Assembly (NCBI GenBank): GCA_050122535.1
Contig: JASFIT010000061.1
Location: 1-15,285 of the forward strand
DNA: 15,285 bases
Direction: 5' to 3'
From: JASFEQ01 sp050122535
Lineage (GTDB): Bacteria > Desulfobacterota > DSM-4660 > Desulfatiglandales > HGW-15
Positions 1-7,383 of the stretch are shown here, piece after piece. Position numbers and translations under genes: made by a program. Numbering within the stretch: position 1 is the stretch's first letter; each line of letters begins with the position of its first letter. Below the pieces are notes generated by a model, which was not told where the DNA came from, did not search any database, and saw only the letters and a list, made by a program, of their open reading frames with translations.

Positions 1-1
1 T

Positions 2-715
2 TCCCTTTTAGCAGCGCTCATGTTTTTGTTCATGCGTTTTAACAGGAGCCGGGATTCCCTTTCAGCCGGTTCCCTATGCACCCTTATAGCGGTTTTCCTG
101 GGCATCGTGCTTTATACCGAGAATTCCCTCACACTCTTTTTTTCAGCAGCTGGCCTTATCATCATCATCACATCGATTGAGACATCCTTTTCTATGGCCT
201 ATATTGACGAGCTGACCGAATTGCCCGGACGGCGAAGCCTCAACGAGACCTTGGCAAATCTGGGCAGAAGATATGCGATCGCCATGATCGATATTGACCA
301 TTTCAAGAAGTTCAATGACAAATACGGCCACAAGACGGGGGATCAGGTGCTCAAAATGGTCGCATCAAAGCTGAAAGAGTTGACGGGAGGTGCCAAGGTC
401 TTTCGCTACGGAGGAGAGGAGTTTACGGCCGTCTTTCCAGGAAAAACCGCCAAAGAGGTGGTGCCTCACTTGGATACATATCGCAAGATTATGGCATCTA
501 CGCCTTTTACTGTTCGGGGTAGGGGACGGAAGAAAAGTACGGCAGAGAACCGGGAAAAAATCACGCGAGCGGGTCGTAAAGGAATAAATATTACGGTGAG
601 CATTGGAGTTGCTTCACCGAACAGACGTATGACAACCCCTGAGAAGGTGATAAAGGCTGCTGACAGGAAACTTTATAAGGCTAAAAAAGCGGGCCGGAAT
701 CGAGTCCTGACATAA
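2..715 (+). CDS. Membrane-anchored diguanylate cyclase (GGDEF domain), 5'-partial
   Basis: Predicted to make cyclic di-GMP from two GTP at the inner membrane. Counting from the ATG at 20, hydrophobic segments lie at about residues 19-33 and 37-53. A GGDEF domain follows: DELTELPGRR at 63-72, metal-binding aspartates in DIDHF (91, 93), and the active-site signature RYGGEEF with GGEEF at 131-135. The SIGVA strand is at 194-198. The usual inhibitory I-site (RxxD, just before the signature) is absent; those positions read TGGA (122-125). A lysine/arginine-rich insert of about 24 residues (166-189) lies before SIGVA. The frame is open to the left edge of the window and reads as hydrophobic residues (SLLAALMFLFM), and no ribosome site precedes the ATG at 20. 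The true start is therefore probably outside, with more membrane helices or a sensor upstream. The domain call is firm; the full architecture is unknown. Confidence 0.9.
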   Translation, partial: SLLAALMFLFMRFNRSRDSLSAGSLCTLIAVFLGIVLYTENSLTLFFSAAGLIIIITSIETSFSMAYIDELTELPGRRSLNETLANLGRRYAIAMIDIDHFKKFNDKYGHKTGDQVLKMVASKLKELTGGAKVFRYGGEEFTAVFPGKTAKEVVPHLDTYRKIMASTPFTVRGRGRKKSTAENREKITRAGRKGINITVSIGVASPNRRMTTPEKVIKAADRKLYKAKKAGRNRVLT

Positions 716-854
716 GGCTCCACTCTCATTCTTGAGGCACACTCTTCACCTATAGGCTTCCATCCTACCATCTTTCCTGATCTTCAGCCTTGAAAAAAGT
801 GAGAATTACTTCCCAATAATGGTGTGGATTTATGTTCTAGCTGCCGGCCTCGCA

Positions 855-862
855 TAAGGAGG
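855..862 (+). promoter_or_regulatory. Strong Shine-Dalgarno for the alpha-subunit gene
   Basis: TAAGGAGG ends seven bases before the ATG at 870 and fixes that start. The rest of the 154-base gap after the GGDEF gene (716-869) shows no convincing terminator hairpin and only weak sigma-70-like hexamers. Confidence 0.7.
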
Positions 863-869
863 TTTTCGA

Positions 870-1991
870 ATGGCCTCTTCTCTTTTGGAAGGAAATGAAG
901 CGATCGCCTGGGGGGCATTTCATTCAGGATGCCGCTTCTTTGCCGGGTATCCCATCACGCCAGCTACGACCATCTTTAATGCTATGCTTAAACTTCTGCC
1001 ACCCGCAGGAGGTGTGTGTCTTCAGGGCGAAGATGAGATCGCCTCAATAGGATACTGCCTGGGGGCTTCCATGGCCGGTCTTAAGGTTATGACCGCCACG
1101 TCTGGACCTGGTATCAGCCTTTACAGTGAACATATCTCTTTTGCCATAGGCAGCGAGATCCCAATCGTTATTGTGGACGTGCAGAGGCTTGGTCCTTCAA
1201 CAGGATCTGCCACCCGGGGTGCAGATGGGGACATCCAGTTTCTGCGTTGGGGCAGTAGTGGGGGACTGCCCGTCATAGTGTTGGCCCCGGCTGATGTCAA
1301 GGACTGCTATCTTCTGACGATACAGGCATTCAATCTTGCTGAGGAGCTCAGGTGTCCAGTCTTCATCGCGTCCAATAAAGAGATTGGAATGACGAGAGAG
1401 AGCATAGACATGGATGCTCTGGAAATGCCAGAGATAAAAGAGCGTGAAGCCCCAACTCCTGGCAAGCCTTTCCTTCCTTTTGAGATCCTTCCCGGCAAGG
1501 AGGTCCCTAATTTTCTACCTATGGGAGGCAAGATTCTGGTGCGTCAGACCTCTTCTACCCACGGTCCGGATGGCTACATTACCACAGACCCGAATCAGAT
1601 CGCCGAAAGCAGGTCCAGACTAAAGAGAAAGCTTGATTCAGCCGTCGATCGGGTTTGTTTCTATGAGTCGCACATAGAGGATTATGCCGATACGTTGCTT
1701 ATTACGTATGGGGTTACAGCTCGGGCTGCGAAAGATGTGTTGGAAAAGAGAAAAGCAGACGGAAAGCCGGTTTCTCTCCTTGTCCTCAAGACCCTCTGGC
1801 CCGTACCGGCGAACTTGATCAGGGAGCAAACCAAAGATGTTAAACGTGTCGTTGTCCTTGAAATGAACCTTGGGCAGTATGTGAGGGAGGTGAAGCGCGC
1901 CCTTCCCGATAAAAAAGTGGATTTCTTTGGTCAGATGGATGGCTGTTTGATAAACCCTCAGCAGATCAATGAGGTCATAACCCGTGTCTAG
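870..1991 (+). CDS. 2-oxoacid:ferredoxin oxidoreductase, alpha subunit (KorA-like)
   Basis: Alpha subunit of a thiamine-diphosphate enzyme. The complex oxidatively decarboxylates a 2-oxoacid to its acyl-CoA with reduction of ferredoxin, or runs in reverse. The 373 residues match the usual length of a free alpha subunit. Visible motifs are YPITPAT (27-33, pyrimidine-binding domain), GEDEIASIG with the probable TPP-activating glutamate near 54-56, TSGPG (77-81), GPSTGSATRGADGD (108-121) and LEMNLGQYVREV (330-341, C-terminal domain). The motif spelling resembles 2-oxoglutarate (Kor) and branched-chain (Vor) enzymes more than pyruvate oxidoreductases, but the substrate cannot be fixed from sequence reading. 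The stop overlaps the start of the next gene by eight bases, so the two subunits are translationally coupled. No separate ferredoxin (delta) gene lies beside it in the window. Confidence 0.92.
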   Translation: MASSLLEGNEAIAWGAFHSGCRFFAGYPITPATTIFNAMLKLLPPAGGVCLQGEDEIASIGYCLGASMAGLKVMTATSGPGISLYSEHISFAIGSEIPIVIVDVQRLGPSTGSATRGADGDIQFLRWGSSGGLPVIVLAPADVKDCYLLTIQAFNLAEELRCPVFIASNKEIGMTRESIDMDALEMPEIKEREAPTPGKPFLPFEILPGKEVPNFLPMGGKILVRQTSSTHGPDGYITTDPNQIAESRSRLKRKLDSAVDRVCFYESHIEDYADTLLITYGVTARAAKDVLEKRKADGKPVSLLVLKTLWPVPANLIREQTKDVKRVVVLEMNLGQYVREVKRALPDKKVDFFGQMDGCLINPQQINEVITRV

Positions 1992-3297
1992 TCTCTTGAA
2001 TGAAAGCAGGCCCCCTGTCTTTTGTCCTGGTTGCTCTCATGAGCGAATTACTCAGGCCCTTGACAGGTGTTTCCAGAACATGGGTCTTCGGGGAGATCAG
2101 GTGGTCATTGTCAGTGACATCGGGTGTTCAGGCCTTTTCGATACGTATTTCCATACCCATGCCTTCCATGGGCTCCATGGTCGTGCCCTGACCTATGCGA
2201 CGGGTCTGAAGTTGGCTCAACCTGAATTAAGGGTTGTCGTGACCATGGGTGATGGCGGCCTGGGCATAGGGGGAGCACACCTCCTTACCGCCTGCCGCCG
2301 CAACCTAGATCTGACCCTGCTGATTTTGAACAACTTCAATTTCGGCATGACCGGGGGCCAGTTTTCAGTCACAACCCCGCCCGAGGCGCTGGTGGCATCA
2401 GGCTTTCTAAACCAGCTCGAAAGCCCCATGGACGTGTGCCAGGTTGCCCGTGCTGCAGGGGCTTCCTATGTCACCCGTTGTTCAAGTTACAGAAAAGATT
2501 TGCCCGGCGTGCTTGAAGCCGCCATAGGTTTTAAAGGCTTTTCTCTTATTGATATGTGGGGGATTTGTCCCGGCCGTTATACAAAGAAGAATAAGCTAAC
2601 ACCGAAAATCATAGAGGAGGCCCTTGGAAATTTAGCCACCATAGATGGCCCGGTGAAGGAAAACCTGAGAGAGGAGTATGGTCAGCAATATAGAAAACTG
2701 GCTTCAAGAGAAAAACCCGCACCGCCACCTCTAAAAGTTGAGGCCAGATATCGTCCACCCGAACCGAGTAGACAAGATGTGCTTATCCTCGGTCGCGCAG
2801 GCCAGAAAGTGATAACAACCGGTGAGATTTTATGCCTTGCCGGTCTAACGGCAGGTCTTAAGGTAACCCAAAAAAATGAGTATGACATTACAGTTCTGAG
2901 GGGCCCTTCCATCAGCGAGATGATCTTATCTCCAGAAGAGATTGGCTATACGGGTATAGATAGAGCTAATGTGGTGGTGGCCATCGGCCAAGAAGGGGTG
3001 GACCGTCGAAGGGCTCTATTTGATCACCTGGATGGGGATTCCTTAGTCATACAGGCTCAAGGGGTTGAAGTTCCTTCTTCAAAAGGCAGTGTAAGAGCCG
3101 TGGATTTTAAGGGACAAGGGGTAAAGATTCAGGACTGGGCCATCGCTTCCCTTTCCGTCATGGCCAAGCTGGATAAGGTTATTAGCCTTGAAATGCTTCA
3201 ATCCGCATTGAAAATTAGATTCCAGGGCAAGGACCTTGGTTCTGCACTCGATCTCATTGGGCGGGTCCAAGCGGGCGAGGGCGTCGAATCCAGGTAG
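1984..3297 (+). CDS. 2-oxoacid:ferredoxin oxidoreductase, fused beta-gamma subunit
   Basis: Two subunits in one 437-residue chain. Residues 1-230 are the TPP-binding beta subunit. CPGC supplies Cys14 and Cys17, GCSG supplies Cys48 and ICPG supplies Cys195, the four-cysteine pattern that holds the single [4Fe-4S] cluster in archaeal OFORs. The TPP motif runs from GDGG (89-92) to NN (116-117). Residues 231-262 are a proline-rich, charged linker. Residues 264-430 are the gamma subunit, with VLILGRAGQKVITTGEIL followed by conserved segments such as VTVLRGPSISEMILSPEEI-type residues (about 303-320) and AIGQEG (333-338). The gene starts at a GTG inside the end of the alpha gene. Most relatives keep beta and gamma separate, or fuse gamma to alpha, so this order is unusual. 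The electron acceptor is presumably a ferredoxin encoded elsewhere. Confidence 0.9.
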   Translation: MSSLLNESRPPVFCPGCSHERITQALDRCFQNMGLRGDQVVIVSDIGCSGLFDTYFHTHAFHGLHGRALTYATGLKLAQPELRVVVTMGDGGLGIGGAHLLTACRRNLDLTLLILNNFNFGMTGGQFSVTTPPEALVASGFLNQLESPMDVCQVARAAGASYVTRCSSYRKDLPGVLEAAIGFKGFSLIDMWGICPGRYTKKNKLTPKIIEEALGNLATIDGPVKENLREEYGQQYRKLASREKPAPPPLKVEARYRPPEPSRQDVLILGRAGQKVITTGEILCLAGLTAGLKVTQKNEYDITVLRGPSISEMILSPEEIGYTGIDRANVVVAIGQEGVDRRRALFDHLDGDSLVIQAQGVEVPSSKGSVRAVDFKGQGVKIQDWAIASLSVMAKLDKVISLEMLQSALKIRFQGKDLGSALDLIGRVQAGEGVESR

Positions 3298-3305
3298 GAG
3301 GAGGC

Positions 3306-5969
3306 CTATCTCGTTCCGTCCAAAACCCTTCTTATGGTTTCAGCCAGTTCTTGCCTGAGGATGGGCTTCAGGATGAATGCCTGAATCCCCATGGCCTTTG
3401 CCTTCTTTTCAGTAACCCTTCTGCTGAACCCCGTACAAAGGATAATGGGAATATCAGGCCGAATGAACATGAGTTCATTGGCCAATTCTTCACCCGTCAT
3501 GTTGGGCATGGTCATGTCGGTGATGACCAGGTCAAACTCATCAGGCTTTGTTCGGAACAGCTCTAAGGCTTCAAGGCTGCTGGTTCTTGTAACCACGGTA
3601 TATCCCAGTTGCTCCACCATCTGTTTGGCGATGTCCACTATGGGCTGCTCATCGTCAACAAAGAGAATACGCTCACTTCCAGTGGGAATTGTTTCTTCAC
3701 TCCCCGTATCCTGATCTGTCTCTGTTTCCATGATGGGAAGGTAAACATGGAATGTGGACCCCATTTCTGGCTCGCTGTAAACCGTTATCGTGCCTCCATG
3801 GCTCTTCACGATTCCATGGACCATGGCTAATCCCAGACCGGTTCCCTCACCCTTTTCCTTCGTGGTGAAATAGGGATCAAAAATCCTCTCCTGCACTTCG
3901 GGAGCCATACCGTGGCCGTTATCGCCCACTGTCAGTTTTAGGTAGGGGCCTGGAGACAAACCGGCAAATCTGACGCCGACGTCGGTACCGTTTCCCACTT
4001 TCTCTAAACTCACATCCAGCGTACCGCCATTTTCTCCCATGGCATGGGCCGCATTGGTACAAAGGTTCATCAAAATTTGATTAACCTGTGTGGGATCAGT
4101 CATGACAGTGCCCAGATTGACTCCAATATGCTGTTTGATCTCTATGGTGGAAGGCAGCGAAGCGCGCAGCAACTTGAGCGTCTCTTTGATGATGGGGCTG
4201 ATCTCGAGTGGTCTCAGTTCTTGATCGGATTGCCGGCTGAAGGCAAGAATCTGCCTTACCAAGTCCCTGGCACGCCGTCCTGCCTTGAGCACCTCCTGTA
4301 GATTGCTATGTAGCAAACCCCCCTTGGGTACCTCTTCTGCAGCCAGCTCGGTGTACCCTATAACTGAAGAAAGGATGTTATTGAAGTCATGGGCGATTCC
4401 ACCCGCCAAGGTGCCAATGGCTTCCATCTTCTGGGCTTGAAGCAGTTGAGCTTCAAGTCTTTTTTCAAATGTAATGTCTGTTACAAAATTAAGCGTAGCC
4501 GGGTTTCCCTCCCATTTTATCTCAACCGCATTGATCTGGACCCAGAGCTCTTCGCCAGATCTGTTTCTGATTCTCAAAGAAAAAGAATAGGTGCTGGGGG
4601 TATCTTCTCCTTCACGCCTTATTTCTTGGCTTTTTGGGAGGAGACGCCTATCTTCAGGGTGGACGAGATCGATAAAAGGTGTTTCAAGCAGTTCATGGGT
4701 AGAACAGCCGAAAATCTCTTGGGCCTTAGGGTTTTGAAACTTAATCAAGCCGCCCTGGGCTATAAAAATGCCATCATGGGCATGGTCCACGAGAAGTCGA
4801 TATTTATCTTTGGATTCCCTCAAGGCTTCTTCTGCTTCTTTTCGCTCTGTGATATCGCGGACAATACCTCGAAACCCTATCGGCTCTCCCTCGGAGTCTT
4901 TTAAGAGTGAGACTGAGGCTTCAACGTATCTTTCGCTTCCATCTTTTCGGATGATCTTCCAGTCAAATTCTTTCGTGGGTCTTCCCGTGGTATAAACCTT
5001 GTTGAATGCTTGATATAATTTCTTGGCGTTTTCTTCGTCTGTGTATCGCCGGTTATTCATGTCCATCAGCTGGTTTCTGTCATACCCGAGGATCTTTTGT
5101 ATGGAGTCGTTGAAGAAAGTGAAGTTGCCGGCAAGATCAACCTCATAATAGCCTTCCTCTATATTCTCAAGAATAGTTCGGTACTTCTCTTCGCTCTCCT
5201 CTAGCTCGTCCTGTGTTCGCTTGCGCTCCAAAATTTCTTCCTTGAGTTCCTTATTCGCTTCCACAAGTTGTGCAGTGCGCTGCTCCACTCTTCTTTCAAG
5301 TTCGCGGTTTGCTGCGTCCACTTTTTCTCTTTCAGCTTCCAACAACCGTGTTTGCATAAATTCCTTGCGGGAATAGAGTTCAATCGAATAACAAGCGAAC
5401 ATTCCGATGATATTACCTGAAAGGAAGAAGAAATTATTGTTCACCAGAACGGGAATAGGCGTATGACTCAACCCCATAGCTGCTATTTCATAACCAAACA
5501 CGATCATCCACCCTGCAAGGGTTGCCCAGATGAACCTGAGTTTGGAAAATGTGTAGCCATATAAAAAAACGAGAATTAAACCAGCGTAGTATGAGTAGTT
5601 GCCCGGATTCGGGGCAATAAGGATCATCGCAATTATACCTAGTCCCGCAACCATTATCATAGAGGCGACAAGGCATTGCATGTATTTGACAAAGCGTTTG
5701 GAGAAAGAAAATAGAAAGATTGAAAGTACATAGGGACAGAAAATGGCATATCGGATGAACCACAGCTTATATTTCTCTCCTGGAGCGATCCAGGCGTCAA
5801 GAATTCCAAAAATTCCGTAGAAAAAAATGGCGACAAGTAGTGCGACTTGGACATGTCTCAAAGATTTTTGAGAATATTCCTCTTGGAAAGCTCCCTCCAG
5901 CTTTTCTTGGAAGGAGAGAGTTAGGACATTCATCTTGAATTCAGCCGGTGTGGCCGACGCGTCGATCAT
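3306..5969 (-). CDS. Membrane hybrid sensor histidine kinase (6TM-PAS-PAS-HisKA-HATPase-REC)
   Basis: An 887-residue inner-membrane kinase, last gene of the minus-strand operon. Six hydrophobic helices lie at about 41-60, 70-90, 95-119, 126-142, 146-165 and 175-197. A charged coiled coil follows (200-260), then PAS/PAC domain 1 (262-378, ending GIVRDITERK) and PAS domain 2 (386-500). The dimerisation/phosphotransfer helix has GGIAHDFNN with His527. The ATPase domain has an N-box around Asn635/Asn639, DNGHGM (Asp683) and GTGLGL (709-714). The C-terminal receiver has Asp772/Asp773, phosphoacceptor Asp818, Thr846 and Lys868, all intact. It starts at an ATG after GGGAG, 41 bases behind the phosphatase gene. 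The membrane domain closely parallels that of the phosphatase next door (ILD, SYYAGL and NN-FFL landmarks), so both probably sense the same class of stimulus. No separate response regulator or HPt gene is visible. Confidence 0.93.
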   Translation of the reverse strand: MIDASATPAEFKMNVLTLSFQEKLEGAFQEEYSQKSLRHVQVALLVAIFFYGIFGILDAWIAPGEKYKLWFIRYAIFCPYVLSIFLFSFSKRFVKYMQCLVASMIMVAGLGIIAMILIAPNPGNYSYYAGLILVFLYGYTFSKLRFIWATLAGWMIVFGYEIAAMGLSHTPIPVLVNNNFFFLSGNIIGMFACYSIELYSRKEFMQTRLLEAEREKVDAANRELERRVEQRTAQLVEANKELKEEILERKRTQDELEESEEKYRTILENIEEGYYEVDLAGNFTFFNDSIQKILGYDRNQLMDMNNRRYTDEENAKKLYQAFNKVYTTGRPTKEFDWKIIRKDGSERYVEASVSLLKDSEGEPIGFRGIVRDITERKEAEEALRESKDKYRLLVDHAHDGIFIAQGGLIKFQNPKAQEIFGCSTHELLETPFIDLVHPEDRRLLPKSQEIRREGEDTPSTYSFSLRIRNRSGEELWVQINAVEIKWEGNPATLNFVTDITFEKRLEAQLLQAQKMEAIGTLAGGIAHDFNNILSSVIGYTELAAEEVPKGGLLHSNLQEVLKAGRRARDLVRQILAFSRQSDQELRPLEISPIIKETLKLLRASLPSTIEIKQHIGVNLGTVMTDPTQVNQILMNLCTNAAHAMGENGGTLDVSLEKVGNGTDVGVRFAGLSPGPYLKLTVGDNGHGMAPEVQERIFDPYFTTKEKGEGTGLGLAMVHGIVKSHGGTITVYSEPEMGSTFHVYLPIMETETDQDTGSEETIPTGSERILFVDDEQPIVDIAKQMVEQLGYTVVTRTSSLEALELFRTKPDEFDLVITDMTMPNMTGEELANELMFIRPDIPIILCTGFSRRVTEKKAKAMGIQAFILKPILRQELAETIRRVLDGTR

Positions 5970-6010
5970 GCAGAATCACTCCCTGAACTGATATGGACTG
6001 AGAAAAGGTA

Positions 6011-7369
6011 TTATCTCTCAGGCCATTTCTTTATGACCAATAAGGTCATATCGTCCAACTGTTCCTCCTGGAAAGCTTTCACATCTCCCATAACCTTATC
6101 AAGAAGCTTTCCAACAGGTAAGTCAGCATAATGATTGAGTGCCTGTTCTAGGCGCAACTGCCCGTACATTTCGCCGTTACTGCCAGTGGCTTCTGTAATG
6201 CCATCGGTGAATAGTAGGACCACATCACCATCATTTATTTTTATCGTCTTATCCCCCAGATGCTCTTCAATATCATCAGCAATTCCCAGCCAGGTCCCCT
6301 TAGTGGGAATAACCTCCGTCTTATTCAATGCGGATCGATAAATGATGACGTCTTGGTGTTTTCCAGCCAAAGTGACTTCTGATTCGTCAATACGGATAGC
6401 CATCAACGTCATGTAGTGGTCGGAACCCATTCTTGAAATATTTTCTCTAATCACCGTGTTTACTGAGTTTAGTACTGCGGATGGTCTGCAATCCGTGCAG
6501 TTATTTATCATTGAGATGATGCTCGTCTGGGCCATCATCATGATCAATCCGGAATCAACGCCATGACCTGATACATCACCGATGGTAACCCATTTATCCC
6601 CTCTGGGGGTTTCCATGATGTCGTAATAATCTCCGCCAACTTCTTTGGCAGGAAGCATCTTTGCGCTAATCTCAAAACCCTTGATTTTTTCTTTGTTGGG
6701 CAAAAGGGCTGTCTGTATGCGTTTGGCAAGTTCCATTTCACTCCAAAGGGCATCTCTTGCCTTTTTTAACTCCTCGAGCAAATGGAACTCTTGTTTAACA
6801 AGCTTGTGCCTTACATGGGTAATAATCACAGCCATTACAGCCGTGGAGAACAGAAAGAAGAGGTTGTTAGTCAAAATGTTCGCATTATAATCTTGGCCTG
6901 CAATGAAATTGAGCAAGAGGTACATCCCGATGACGATGAGACTGTTTATGGCTGAATGGAGCATCATCCAGGGTAGAAGGAGATTAACCCCGATGATGAC
7001 AAGATTCAGGCCTGCATAGTAACTGGAGTTAAAGCCCCCCAGGTCAACGGTCATTAAAACGATCATGCCGCCAACAATGACAGAAACCAAATATCCGTGT
7101 ATGTAGGAGAATTTGTTCGGGTGGGTACGGCAAATGATGGTGTATTGAATGATGGCGATTATTGTGCAGGCAAGTCTGTATATTCCAAACCGCTGTAAAA
7201 GCTCCTTTGGCATGGTGAAGTAGTCGAGGATAAAAAAGAGAGGAACCAGGATGAAGACCAGAGATGCTACAGTCTTTGACCACTCATGGATGATACCACA
7301 AAGATAATTTTCAAAATCCCTGACCTCTGAGTTGATTAGTTCCCTGCCCGTATCTGAATTGTGCTGCAC
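6011..7369 (-). CDS. Membrane-anchored PP2C-type (SpoIIE/RsbU-like) serine phosphatase
   Basis: A 452-residue protein phosphatase expected to dephosphorylate a STAS-type partner protein at the membrane. Six hydrophobic helices fall at about 33-51, 63-80, 90-109, 115-133, 137-156 and 167-186. A short coiled coil follows (190-222), ending in AKRIQTALLP, the usual lead-in to SpoIIE domains. Catalytic motifs are complete: EVGGDYYD (Asp247), IGDVSGHG (Asp265), LFTDGITEA (Asp389) and QLDDMTLLV (Asp439/Asp440). The start is a GTG with an AAGGGA ribosome site just behind the stop of the upstream methyltransferase gene (14-base gap). The membrane domain shares ILD, SYYAGL (116-121), NN-FFL (168-173) and a final charged-EF landmark with the hybrid kinase downstream. 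The natural substrate is probably the STAS-like protein of the same operon; that pairing is inferred from gene order. Confidence 0.92.
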   Translation of the reverse strand: MQHNSDTGRELINSEVRDFENYLCGIIHEWSKTVASLVFILVPLFFILDYFTMPKELLQRFGIYRLACTIIAIIQYTIICRTHPNKFSYIHGYLVSVIVGGMIVLMTVDLGGFNSSYYAGLNLVIIGVNLLLPWMMLHSAINSLIVIGMYLLLNFIAGQDYNANILTNNLFFLFSTAVMAVIITHVRHKLVKQEFHLLEELKKARDALWSEMELAKRIQTALLPNKEKIKGFEISAKMLPAKEVGGDYYDIMETPRGDKWVTIGDVSGHGVDSGLIMMMAQTSIISMINNCTDCRPSAVLNSVNTVIRENISRMGSDHYMTLMAIRIDESEVTLAGKHQDVIIYRSALNKTEVIPTKGTWLGIADDIEEHLGDKTIKINDGDVVLLFTDGITEATGSNGEMYGQLRLEQALNHYADLPVGKLLDKVMGDVKAFQEEQLDDMTLLVIKKWPER

Positions 7370-7383
7370 TGCTTGATCCCTTC

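Noticed and set aside
716..869. Possible sigma-70 promoter (TTGAAA / AATAAT) before the oxidoreductase genes
   Set aside because: Spacing of 19 bases and poor hexamers; not convincing enough to annotate.
4389..4904. 171-codon open frame on the plus strand
   Set aside because: It is antisense to the PAS region of the hybrid kinase, has no family pattern or ribosome site, and the minus-strand protein is clearly real.
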